Shown here one piece after another: positions 37,203-45,573 of a stretch of 64,000 nucleotides of DNA; the first letter of the stretch is position 1, and every line of letters starts with the position of its first letter. Location: the NCBI GenBank assembly GCA_963838775.1, contig CAWISP010000034.1, forward strand, positions 62,001 through 126,000, given 5' to 3'. Below the pieces are notes generated by a model. That model searched no databases. It was not told the origin of the DNA and saw only the letters and a program-made list of their open reading frames with translations. The translations under genes were made by a program, and so were the position numbers. This DNA is from Chersky-840 sp963838775 (GTDB taxonomy: Bacteria > Actinomycetota > Acidimicrobiia > Acidimicrobiales > UBA8190).

Positions 37203-38615
37203 CTACCGGCGTTTGCCGCCCTTCTTGGCGCCACCCTTGCCCTTGCGGGGCCGGGGCGGAGGACGCCGGGGCGTCGTGGCCCCACCGCCACCGGCGCGCC
37301 CGGTACCGGTGGCGCGGCCGGCGCCGTGGGTGCGGCTCGTCGCGCCGGACCGGCTCGTCGAGCTCTTCGCGTTGGGGGCGGGCACGGAGGCGACCTCGTC
37401 GTCATCGAGGTCGAAGTCGGCGTCGCCCTCGTCGTCGGGCACGGGTCGGCGCGTGGCCGCTCCGGGGCGCAAGACGCCGGACTGGCGCCGGGCGGTGGGG
37501 CGTCCGGCGCTGCCCGACCCGGCCCGCGCCCCACCGGGCGAACCCGCTTGTGACAGCACCGCCGCCTGGCGCGGGGTGAGCAGCCCCGCGCCCTCGGACC
37601 GACTCTCGAGCTTGCGCCGGATGTTGATGTACCGGACCTCGCGCTCTTTGAGGCCGGCCAACACGGGGGAGGCGATGAAGATCGACGAGTACGCCCCCGA
37701 TGTGAGCCCGATGACCAGGGCCAGACCGAAGTACTGCAGCGTCGTCGCCCCCAGCAGCTGCGCCCCGATGACCAGGACCGCCAACACCGGCATGATGGCC
37801 ACGAGCGACGTGTTGATCGATCGGGCCAGGGTCTGGTTCATCGACAGGTTGACGATGTCGGTGTAGGTCATCCGGCCCGTGCCGAACTGGCCCCGGCTGT
37901 TCTCCTTCACGCGGTCGAAGACGACCACGGTGTCATAGAGCGAGTACCCCAGGATGGTGAGCAAGGCAATCACGGTGTCCGGGGTCACCTGGAAGCCGGC
38001 CAGGGAGTAGACCCCGGCAGTGATGAGCAAGTCGTGGATCACGGCGATCAACGCCGCCATGGCCATCTTCCATTCGAAGCGGAACGAGATGTAGACCACG
38101 ACCACGACGAAGAAAACGAAGACGGCGATGATGGCCTTCTCCGAGATCTGGCTCCCCCAGGTGGGCCCCACGTCGGTGAGCGACACCCGGTTCGGTGAGA
38201 TGTGGCCGAGACGGGCGAGCGCATTGCTCACCGACTGGATGTTGGCGGCTTTCTGGGAGGCGGTCTCCTTGGTCAGATCGGCCTCGACCTGCACGGTGGC
38301 GGCCGAGCCTTGTCCGAGGACCTCCACCGTGGCCCCGCTCACACCAGCGTTGGAGACGGCGGACTGGACCTCGTTCACCGTCGCGCCGTGGGCGGGAATC
38401 TCCCACGACGTCCCCCCTTTGAAGTCGATGCCCCAGTTGAAGCTCCTGGTTCCCATCGACACCACGCCCAGCACGATGATGAGCCCCGAGATGGCGAACC
38501 ACCACCGCCGTCTGCCTACGAAGTCGAACTTGGTCTCACCCCGATAGACACGGACAAAGGGGTTGGGACGGCCCACCTCGGAGGGTGCTTCGGGGGATTC
38601 GGTGACCGTGCTCAT
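37203..38615 (-). CDS. secF: Protein translocase subunit SecF with long basic tail
   Basis: Membrane partner of SecD that uses proton-motive force to help pull proteins through SecYEG. The first ~335 residues show the SecF pattern: TM1, GIDFKGGTSWEI, the periplasmic P1-like domain and five C-terminal spans with FDRVKENSRGQFG and NQTLARSINTS. About 134 residues then follow that are absent from ordinary SecF; they are rich in Gly, Ala, Ser, Arg and Lys, contain one acidic patch (DDEGDADFDLDDDE) and end in a run of Arg/Lys/Gly. ATG overlaps the secD stop (ATGA). Confidence 0.95.
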   Translation of the reverse strand: MSTVTESPEAPSEVGRPNPFVRVYRGETKFDFVGRRRWWFAISGLIIVLGVVSMGTRSFNWGIDFKGGTSWEIPAHGATVNEVQSAVSNAGVSGATVEVLGQGSAATVQVEADLTKETASQKAANIQSVSNALARLGHISPNRVSLTDVGPTWGSQISEKAIIAVFVFFVVVVVYISFRFEWKMAMAALIAVIHDLLITAGVYSLAGFQVTPDTVIALLTILGYSLYDTVVVFDRVKENSRGQFGTGRMTYTDIVNLSMNQTLARSINTSLVAIMPVLAVLVIGAQLLGATTLQYFGLALVIGLTSGAYSSIFIASPVLAGLKEREVRYINIRRKLESRSEGAGLLTPRQAAVLSQAGSPGGARAGSGSAGRPTARRQSGVLRPGAATRRPVPDDEGDADFDLDDDEVASVPAPNAKSSTSRSGATSRTHGAGRATGTGRAGGGGATTPRRPPPRPRKGKGGAKKGGKRR

Positions 38616-40117
38616 GCGGCCGTCTCGCTTCCGACGGCCAGGCCTCGGGCCACTCCGATCACGCGGGCTTCGGTGATGCGCGCGCTGCGGCCCAGCAAGA
38701 TGACCAGGGGTCGAGTGAAGAAGAAGGTGGTGAACACGTCCAGCAGGGTGGACAGGCCCAAGAAGAAGGCGAAGCCGCGCACGGTGCCCACCGCCAGCAG
38801 GTAGAGGACGACCGCCGCCGCCAACGACACCAGGTCAGCGGCCAGGACGGTGCGGAAGGCCCCCCGGAAACTCCGGTCGACACTGGTTCGCACCGACCTC
38901 CCGGACCGGGCTTCGTCCTTGAGGCGTTCGAAGTACACGATGTAGGAGTCGACCGTGATCCCCACCGACACGATGACTCCCGTCACCCCCGATAAGTCCA
39001 GGGTCAGGTTCAGCGACGAATGCCCGAGGGCCGAGACGATGGTCCACAGCAGCGCGGCGGTGAGCATGAGCCCCGTCACCACCACGATCCCGAGCACCCG
39101 GTAGTAGAGGATCGTGTAGAGCAGGACCAGGGCCAGCCCACCGATTCCGGCCAGCAGCCCGGCCTTGAGCGAGGACTTCCCCAGGGTCGGAGAGACGGTC
39201 TCTTGGGTGAGGACATTCAGTTTCGTGGGCAGCGAACCGTAGTTGAGCTCCAGGGCGAGGGTCTTGGCCGTGGCCTGGGTGAAGTTGCCGCTGATCTCAC
39301 CCTTTCCGCCGAAGGACGAAAAAGAGGCGTTGTTGGGCTGGATCAGCGGAGCCGACTCCACGAGGCCGTCGAGGTCGATCGCCACGTACTGGTGGAAGTT
39401 CTCCTGCGCCACGGTGTCCCACGGCGTGACCGCCTTCAGGGTGTAGCTCACCGCCCATGCGCTGATCGACGTGTCGAACACGGCGGTGGCCGACGCCACC
39501 GCACTGCCCGGCAGCTGCGAGGGGCCGAGGACGAAACGCGGGTACTGCTGTGCACCGGCTAGCGGATCCGTGGGGAGCAACACGGTCGCTTTCGGATTGT
39601 CCTCGGAGGTCGACTTGTAGGGCCCGAAGGCCGGGTTGGGCGGGATGTTGTTGGCGGGTTGACCCGTGGACGTGTTCACCGCCAGGTTCGCTGCCGTCGT
39701 CGCGTACTGGCCGCACGAGGGCAGCGGCCCGGTCGGGGCGGCCGTCCCCTTGGCGGGGGCGCTGTAGGCCGGAGCCCCGCACAGCACGGGCCGGAAGTAG
39801 AGCTGCGCGGTCGTGCCGATCAGCTTGATCAGCGTCTGAGGGTCCTTCACGCCGGGGAACTGCACCACCACGTTGCCACCCTGGGAGTCGACCGTCGCGC
39901 CCGACACCCCGGCTCCGTCGACGCGGTTGCGGATGATGTTGACGGTGGTGTCCATCTCTCCACTGGAGATGGCGTGCGCTGGCTTGTAGACGACTTCGGA
40001 TCCCCCGGCCAGGTCGAGGCCCAGCTTGGGAGCCCAGCCCGCCCCGAGCGTGGCGGCGAACACGATGATGGTGATCCCGACGGTCACCACCAGGCTGATG
40101 ACCAGCGACCGCTTCAT
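38612..40117 (-). CDS. secD: Protein translocase subunit SecD
   Basis: SecDF component of 501 residues. TM1 is at about 5-28, then GLDLAGGSEVVYKPA (D1 motif), a large periplasmic P1 domain (about 40-300) with YVAIDLDGLVESAPLIQ and ALELNYGSLPTKL, and five membrane spans including GVIVSVGITVDSYIVYFERLKDE. ATG overlaps the yajC stop, and the secF start overlaps its own stop, so yajC-secD-secF are translated as a coupled set. Confidence 0.96.
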   Translation of the reverse strand: MKRSLVISLVVTVGITIIVFAATLGAGWAPKLGLDLAGGSEVVYKPAHAISSGEMDTTVNIIRNRVDGAGVSGATVDSQGGNVVVQFPGVKDPQTLIKLIGTTAQLYFRPVLCGAPAYSAPAKGTAAPTGPLPSCGQYATTAANLAVNTSTGQPANNIPPNPAFGPYKSTSEDNPKATVLLPTDPLAGAQQYPRFVLGPSQLPGSAVASATAVFDTSISAWAVSYTLKAVTPWDTVAQENFHQYVAIDLDGLVESAPLIQPNNASFSSFGGKGEISGNFTQATAKTLALELNYGSLPTKLNVLTQETVSPTLGKSSLKAGLLAGIGGLALVLLYTILYYRVLGIVVVTGLMLTAALLWTIVSALGHSSLNLTLDLSGVTGVIVSVGITVDSYIVYFERLKDEARSGRSVRTSVDRSFRGAFRTVLAADLVSLAAAVVLYLLAVGTVRGFAFFLGLSTLLDVFTTFFFTRPLVILLGRSARITEARVIGVARGLAVGSETAA

Positions 40118-40713
40118 GTCTTGTTCTTGTCCTCGGCCTCGTCCGCGGCCGGCTCGTCCGCGTCGTCATGGTGCTCGGCGTCGGCGTGACCGCCAACAGC
40201 ATTATCGGTGCCGTTGGCGTTATCGGTGTGCGCGTCGACGTCGGTGTCGTCGGTGTCGGTGTCGGTGTGCGCGTCGGCGTCGGTGTCGTCGGCGTGATCG
40301 TCGTGCCCGTCGTCATCGGCAGGGCCGGGATCGGCGTCGGGGTGGTCGTGCTCGTACTCGTGGTACGCCCCGTGCGCCTCGTCCTCGTCGTGCTCGTCCC
40401 AACTCGGGGTCTCGGTGGCCGGGTCGGTGATCCGCCGAGCGATGGTCGACCGCAGCACCGTGATACGGGTGCCGGGCGCCGTCTCGATGGTGACGCGGTC
40501 GGACTCGACGTCGAGCACGGTCCCGAAGATCCCGGCTCCGGTCAGGACCTCGTCACCGGGGGAGAGCTCCATGAGCGTGTCGCGCTGGCGGCGCGCCGCC
40601 TGGGACCGGGGTCGGATGAAGAACATGTAGCCGACCCCGAAGATGACGATCAGGAACAAGAACGAATACGCCGAGCTGCCGCTGGTGGTCTTCGAGCTCG
40701 ACGACGCGGCCAT
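40114..40713 (-). CDS. yajC: YajC preprotein translocase subunit with acidic His-rich tail
   Basis: Accessory Sec subunit of 199 residues, about twice the usual ~100. Residues 1-105 are normal YajC: one span (YSFLFLIVIFGVGYMFFIRP) followed by the cytoplasmic beta domain (LMELSPGDEVLTGAGIFGTV, SRVTIE-like DRVTIETAPGTRITVL). Residues 106-199 are a low-complexity tail in which about half of 94 positions are Asp, Glu or His, encoded by near-repetitive DNA. YajC tails lie in the cytoplasm. The gene follows ruvB by 117 nt and opens the yajC-secDF unit. Confidence 0.93.
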   Translation of the reverse strand: MAASSSSKTTSGSSAYSFLFLIVIFGVGYMFFIRPRSQAARRQRDTLMELSPGDEVLTGAGIFGTVLDVESDRVTIETAPGTRITVLRSTIARRITDPATETPSWDEHDEDEAHGAYHEYEHDHPDADPGPADDDGHDDHADDTDADAHTDTDTDDTDVDAHTDNANGTDNAVGGHADAEHHDDADEPAADEAEDKNKT

Positions 40714-40830
40714 GACGGTGAGGACGGCGTGGAGGCTGGGAGTGATCAGTGGAATGGTGGGCTCCGGCTTTGAGAACGGCCGATGTTACTCCAGGCCTCC
40801 CCGGCGGCCCGGGCGGGCCTGGGCCCGGCC

Positions 40831-41946
40831 TCACCACAGCGTCGGGGCGGCTCCCTCGAGCTCCGCACCGGGGGCGGTCTCACCGAGGTGGGCGAAGGCT
40901 CGGGGCGTGGCCATCCGACCCCGGGGCGTCCGCTGGAGGAGGCCCTGCTGGAGGAGGTAGGGCTCGTAGGCGTCTTCGACCGTGTCGGGCTCTTCTCCCA
41001 CGCAGTGGGCGAGGGTGATGAGACCCACCGGGCGCCCGTCGAAACGACGGCACAGTGCGTCGAGGATGGCACGGTCGACCTTGTCGAGCCCGAGCTCGTC
41101 GACCCCGAAGAGCTCGAGCCCCTCGAGGGCGAGCGACGCCGTGATGGCGCCTTGGGCCCGCACCTCCACGAAGTCGCGCACCCGGCGAAGGAGCCGGTTG
41201 GCGATCCGGGGGGTGCCTCGGGCGCGGGACGCGATGTGGCGGGCACCTTCGAGCTCCACGGCCACGCCGAGAATCCCGGCCGAGCGCACCACGATGCCCT
41301 GGAGGTCCTCGGGTGCGTACAGGTCGAGGCGCCCCACGAAGCCGAAGCGGTCGCGCAGCGGGCTCGTCAGCAACCCCGTGCGCGTGGTCGCCCCCACGAG
41401 CGTGAACCGGGGAAGGTCGAGCCGGATGGAACGCGCCGTCGGCCCCTTGCCGATGAGGATGTCGAGTTGAAAGTCCTCCATAGCGGGATACAGGACCTCT
41501 TCGACGGGGCGGGGCAGACGGTGGATCTCGTCGATGAACAACACGTCTCCGTGCTGCAGGTCGGTGAGCAACGCGGCCAGGTCCCCGGCCCGGACCAGGG
41601 CCGGCCCCGAGGTGATGCGCAGCCCCACGCCCATCTCGGCCGCCACGATGCCCGCCAACGACGTCTTGCCGAGGCCGGGAGGCCCCGCGAACAACAGATG
41701 GTCGACGGGTTGCTCCCGCCGGCGGGCCGCCTCGAGCACGATCTCGAGGTGCTCGGTGAGCTGCGGCTGCCCGTTGAACTCGGCGAGGTGCCGGGGCCGG
41801 AGCCGGGCTTCGTCGGCGAGCTCGGACGGGTCGGGAAGGGGGTTCACGGGCCGCGCCAGGGTGTCGTCGGACGCCGACGCGGTCACGGGGACGTCCCCCG
41901 CCTGCGGAGCGGTGGGCGCCGACAGGACCTCGCGCCGGCCGTTCAC
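40831..41946 (-). CDS. ruvB: Holliday junction branch-migration helicase RuvB
   Basis: AAA+ motor of RuvAB, 371 residues. Walker A GPPGLGKTSLA, Walker B VLFIDEIHRLP, sensor 1 LVGATTRTGLL, arginine finger in SPLRDRFGF, and the C-terminal winged helix (GRPVGLITLAHCVGEEPDTVEDAYEPYLLQ). The N-terminal 30 residues are an Ala/Pro-rich extension. The GTG at 41946 overlaps the ruvA stop (GTGA). Confidence 0.97.
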   Translation of the reverse strand: MNGRREVLSAPTAPQAGDVPVTASASDDTLARPVNPLPDPSELADEARLRPRHLAEFNGQPQLTEHLEIVLEAARRREQPVDHLLFAGPPGLGKTSLAGIVAAEMGVGLRITSGPALVRAGDLAALLTDLQHGDVLFIDEIHRLPRPVEEVLYPAMEDFQLDILIGKGPTARSIRLDLPRFTLVGATTRTGLLTSPLRDRFGFVGRLDLYAPEDLQGIVVRSAGILGVAVELEGARHIASRARGTPRIANRLLRRVRDFVEVRAQGAITASLALEGLELFGVDELGLDKVDRAILDALCRRFDGRPVGLITLAHCVGEEPDTVEDAYEPYLLQQGLLQRTPRGRMATPRAFAHLGETAPGAELEGAAPTLW

Positions 41947-42542
41947 CGGGCCCCCGCCAGCTCCCGCAACGCCTGACGCAAGAGCTCCTCGACCGTGCCC
42001 TCGTCCGAGCCACCCTCGAGGGCTCGCCGGATCTCGTCGGGCCCGTACCCGAGCTCGGCCAACGCGGCCCGCACCTCGCCGCGCGCCTCGGATGGACTCC
42101 CCCCGCCCCCCGGCACGCCGTCGCCGGCGAAGGCGGGGAGCTCGAGGCGCGAGCGCAGGTCGAGGACGAGCCGAGCCGCCGTCTTGCGTCCCACGCCAGG
42201 CACGGTGCACAGCGCCCCGAGGTCCTCGTCGAGCACGGCCCGGATCAGGTCGGCGGGACGAAGCGCCCCGAGGACGGCAAGGGCCAGGGCGGGCCCCACC
42301 CCGTGCGCGCCGAGCAGTGCCTCGAAGCACCGTCGCTCCTCGGTGGTGGCGAAGCCATAGAGGACGATGGCGTCCTCGCGGACGTGGGTGTGCACGTGCA
42401 GCTCGACGGGCGAGCCCCGATCGCCCACCGCGGCGAGCAACGTCGGCGCCACCGTGAGGCGATAGCCGACGCCGCCCACGTCGACGATGAGCTCACCTTC
42501 GGGGCTGCGATTGACGAGCTCCCCCCGCAGCCAGCCGATCAC
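41943..42542 (-). CDS. ruvA: Holliday junction-binding protein RuvA
   Basis: Tetrameric DNA-binding partner of RuvB, 199 residues. OB-fold domain at the N-terminus (IGWLRGELVNRSPEGELIVD, VGGVGYRL), tandem helix-hairpin-helix motifs (GVGPALALAVLG and VPGVGRKTAARLVLDL) and a C-terminal RuvB-contact domain (LAELGYGPDEIRRAL). GTG start overlaps the ruvC stop by 4 nt. Confidence 0.97.
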   Translation of the reverse strand: MIGWLRGELVNRSPEGELIVDVGGVGYRLTVAPTLLAAVGDRGSPVELHVHTHVREDAIVLYGFATTEERRCFEALLGAHGVGPALALAVLGALRPADLIRAVLDEDLGALCTVPGVGRKTAARLVLDLRSRLELPAFAGDGVPGGGGSPSEARGEVRAALAELGYGPDEIRRALEGGSDEGTVEELLRQALRELAGAR

Positions 42543-43051
42543 GGCCGCCTCCCCGACCCGGCGGCCTCGATGGCACGTCGCAGGGGCTGGGCGGTCAGGT
42601 GGCACACCGCCAAGGCCAGCGCGTCGGCCACGTCGGGGGGCTTGGGGGGCGCGGCCAGTCCCAGCAGTGCCGCCACCATGCGCTGGACCTGGTCCTTGGT
42701 GGCACCGCCGAAGCCGACGACGGCCTGCTTCACCTCGTTGGCGCTGTACTGGGCGACCTCGCACCCCGCCTCCGCCGCCACCAGCAGGGCGACGCCGCCC
42801 GCCTGGCCCGTCGCCATGGCGGTCCGGACGTTGGTCTGGAAGAACACGCGCTCCACGACGACGGCATCGGGCCGGGTCTCGGCCACGATGCTCCGAAGCT
42901 CGGTGAACAGCACCCGCAGCCGTTGCGGGAGCGGGAGCTCGGGCTCCGTGGTCACCACCCCCCCGGACATGGCGGTCAGGTCGCTGCCGTACTGCCGCAC
43001 CACGCCGTACCCGCACCGGGACAGCCCGGGATCGATACCCAGGACGAACAC
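42539..43051 (-). CDS. ruvC: Holliday junction resolvase RuvC
   Basis: Dimeric endonuclease that cuts Holliday junctions, 170 residues. The four acidic positions are visible: GIDPGLSRCGYG, VVERVFFQTN and DVADALALAVCH. The start is the GTG at 43051. It opens the ruvC-ruvA-ruvB group and follows yebC by 45 nt, the usual actinobacterial order. Confidence 0.97.
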   Translation of the reverse strand: MFVLGIDPGLSRCGYGVVRQYGSDLTAMSGGVVTTEPELPLPQRLRVLFTELRSIVAETRPDAVVVERVFFQTNVRTAMATGQAGGVALLVAAEAGCEVAQYSANEVKQAVVGFGGATKDQVQRMVAALLGLAAPPKPPDVADALALAVCHLTAQPLRRAIEAAGSGRRP

Positions 43052-43096
43052 GCGTTCGACACTAGCCAGGGCGAGTGGGGCGGAGGTGGATGTGCC

Positions 43097-43849
43097 TCAA
43101 TCGGCGACGGCGGCCGCCAGCACCTCGTCGGGGGTGTCGAAGTTGGACCAGACGTTCTGCACGTCGTCGTCGTCATCGAGGGCCTCGAGCAGTCGCAGGA
43201 CGCGCCGCACCTGGCCCTCTTCGGTCACCGGGACCGTGGTCGAGGGCACCATGGCCATCTCGGCGGACTCCGGCGTCATGCCCGCCGCCTCGAGCGCGTC
43301 GCGCACGGCGTGGAGGTCCTGGGGCGCACTGGTGACGACCCACTGGTCCCCGTCGCGGGCCAGGTCCTCGGCGCCGGCCTCGACGGCCACCTCCATGATG
43401 GTGTCCTCGTCGAACGACGACGGGAGCACGATCACGCCTTTGCGCGCGAACTGCCACCCCACCGCCCCGGGCTCGGCCATCGACCCACCGTTACGGGTGA
43501 AGACGTTGCGGATCTCGGCGCCGGTCCGGTTGCGGTTGTCGGTGAGGCAGTCGACGATGATGGCCACGCCGCTCGGTGCGTAGCCCTCGTAGGACACCTC
43601 TTCGTAGTGCACGCCCTCGAGCTCACCGGTCCCCCGCTTGATGGCGCGTTCGATCTTGTCCATGGGGAGCGACGCGGCACGCGCCTTCTCGAACATGGTG
43701 CGCAGGGTGGCATTGGTGGTGACGTCACCACCGCCCTCTCGCGCCGCCACCTCGAGCTGGCGGATGAGCTTGGCAAACACCTTGGCGCGCACCTTGTCGA
43801 CAGCCGCTTTGCGGTGCTTGGTGGTCGCCCATTTCGAGTGCCCTGACAT
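43097..43849 (-). CDS. yebC: YebC/PmpR family protein (transcription/translation factor)
   Basis: A 250-residue YebC-family protein. It begins MSGHSKWATTKHRKAAVDKVR, carries the family KARAASLPMDKIERAIKRGTGE and VEVNYEGYAPxG-like YEEVSYEGYAPSGVAIIVD, and ends with acidic ALDDDDDVQNVWSNFD. Family members have been described as DNA-binding regulators and, more recently, as ribosome-associated factors that relieve proline stalling. It lies between pdxT and ruvC, as in mycobacteria. Confidence 0.96.
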   Translation of the reverse strand: MSGHSKWATTKHRKAAVDKVRAKVFAKLIRQLEVAAREGGGDVTTNATLRTMFEKARAASLPMDKIERAIKRGTGELEGVHYEEVSYEGYAPSGVAIIVDCLTDNRNRTGAEIRNVFTRNGGSMAEPGAVGWQFARKGVIVLPSSFDEDTIMEVAVEAGAEDLARDGDQWVVTSAPQDLHAVRDALEAAGMTPESAEMAMVPSTTVPVTEEGQVRRVLRLLEALDDDDDVQNVWSNFDTPDEVLAAAVAD

Positions 43850-43880
43850 TCCTACCGTCCTTTGATTCCGATGGCTTCGA

Positions 43881-44513
43881 TCATCGGTGGTCCCCGATCA
43901 TCGACACGAACAACTCGTGGACCCGCCGGTCGGGCGTGAGCTCGGGGTGGAACGCAGCCACGAGCGCGCTTGCCTGGCGACACAGCACCGGCACGACCCT
44001 GGTATCGCCGACGAGGGGCTCGTCTCCCCGGTTGGCGTGGCCGGGCTGGACCAAGGTGGCGAGCACCTCGACGCCGGGCCCGCTCGCCTCGACCAGCGGC
44101 GCCCTGATGAACACGGCCCGCAGGGGGCCACCGGGGAGCACGGGGACGTCGAGATCGCACTCGAACGACTCGAGTTGGCGCCCGAACCCGTTGCGCCGCA
44201 CCGTGATGTCGATGGTGCCGTAGTAACGCTGGTCGGCGCGCCCGTCGACGGCGCCGGCTCCGAGCAGGATCATTCCTGCGCAGGTACCGAGGACGGGCAG
44301 CCCGGCCCCGAGCTCCTTGCCGAGAGGGTCGGCCAACCCCGAGGACTCGAGCAACATCGACATCGTCGTGGACTCGCCCCCCGGGAGGATGATGCCGTCG
44401 AGCCCGGCGAGGTCCTCGGGCCGGCGCACGCGCCGGGGCGATGCCCCGATCTCGATCAGCGCCGCGCTGTGCTCAGCGACGTCGCCCTGCAGTGCGAGGA
44501 TGCCGACATCCAC
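43881..44513 (-). CDS. pdxT: Pyridoxal 5'-phosphate synthase glutaminase subunit PdxT
   Basis: Class I glutamine amidotransferase that feeds ammonia to PdxS for de novo vitamin B6 synthesis. The 210-residue protein starts VGILALQGDVAEH and contains LPGGESTTMSMLL, the nucleophile in VLGTCAGMILL (near 79) and the His-Glu pair in VAAFHPELTPD near the end, so the triad is complete. It follows pdxS by 35 nt. Confidence 0.97.
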   Translation of the reverse strand: MDVGILALQGDVAEHSAALIEIGASPRRVRRPEDLAGLDGIILPGGESTTMSMLLESSGLADPLGKELGAGLPVLGTCAGMILLGAGAVDGRADQRYYGTIDITVRRNGFGRQLESFECDLDVPVLPGGPLRAVFIRAPLVEASGPGVEVLATLVQPGHANRGDEPLVGDTRVVPVLCRQASALVAAFHPELTPDRRVHELFVSMIGDHR

Positions 44514-44548
44514 CTGGAGGCACCTCGGCGGCGCGTGGGGACACCGAC

Positions 44549-45502
44549 CTACCAGCCGCGGTCGGCCATGCGCTGGTCGAGCCCGGCCACCTCGAGGCCC
44601 GGCATCGACGCGCCGAGACCACGACTCACCTTGGCGACGATCTGCGCATCATCGAAATGCGTGGTGGCCTCCACGATGGCGCGCGCCCGGCGCGCCGGGT
44701 CCTCACTCTTGAAGATCCCCGATCCGACGAACACCGCCTGCGCCCCGAGCTGCATGACGAGTGCGGCGTCGGCCGGTGTGGCGATTCCTCCGGCACAGAA
44801 CAGCGGTACGGGCAGGCGCCCGGTGTCGGCCACCTCCTCCACCAGATCGATCGGTGCACTGAGACGCTTGGCCCAGGCGTAGCGCTCGGCCCCGTCGGCC
44901 TGAGTGAGTGCGCCGATGTCGCCCAGGATGGACCGAAGGTGGCGCACGGCCTCGACGATGTTGCCCGTTCCCGCCTCACCCTTGGAGCGGATCAAGGCCG
45001 CCCCTTCAGAGATGCGGCGCAGCGCCTCACCGAGGTTGGTGGCGCCACAGACGAAGGGAACGCGAAACGCGCGCTTGTCGATGTGATGGGCCTCGTCGGC
45101 AGGCGTGAGCACCTCGCTCTCGTCGATGTAGTCGACGTCGAGCGCCTCGAGGATCTGGGCCTCGGCGAAGTGACCGATGCGGGCCTTCGCCATGACCGGA
45201 ATGGTGACCGCGCGCTGGATCGCTTCGATCAGGGCGGGATCGCTCATACGTGCCACGCCGCCCTGGGCGCGGATGTCGGACGGCACGCGCTCGAGCGCCA
45301 TAACCGAAACGGCGCCGGCGTCCTCGGCGATCCGGGCGTGCTCGGCGGTGACCACATCCATGATCACACCACCACGCAGCATGTCGGCCAGTCCGCGCTT
45401 GACCGTGAACGTCCCGGTCTGCCGGTTCCCACTCGGGGCCTCGGCCACGACGCGCTCGGACGTGCGTGCCGAAGTGGGCCGTGCCGTGGGAGCGTGCTCC
45501 AT
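44549..45502 (-). CDS. pdxS: Pyridoxal 5'-phosphate synthase lyase subunit PdxS
   Basis: TIM-barrel PLP synthase that condenses ribose 5-phosphate, glyceraldehyde 3-phosphate and ammonia. The 317-residue product has RGGVIMDVVTAEHARIAEDAG, PSDIRAQGGVARMSDP, the imine-forming lysine in VMAKARIGHFAEAQIL, FVCGATNLGEALRRI and EGAALIRSKGEAGTGNI. The first 25 residues are a family-variable extension. Paired with pdxT. Confidence 0.98.
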   Translation of the reverse strand: MEHAPTARPTSARTSERVVAEAPSGNRQTGTFTVKRGLADMLRGGVIMDVVTAEHARIAEDAGAVSVMALERVPSDIRAQGGVARMSDPALIEAIQRAVTIPVMAKARIGHFAEAQILEALDVDYIDESEVLTPADEAHHIDKRAFRVPFVCGATNLGEALRRISEGAALIRSKGEAGTGNIVEAVRHLRSILGDIGALTQADGAERYAWAKRLSAPIDLVEEVADTGRLPVPLFCAGGIATPADAALVMQLGAQAVFVGSGIFKSEDPARRARAIVEATTHFDDAQIVAKVSRGLGASMPGLEVAGLDQRMADRGW

Positions 45503-45573
45503 AGGTCCAGTCTACTCCCGGGCGTCGCCGGGCCCGCCGGGCGTCCCCGAACCTGAGACCTAAGGGTCCGTGC

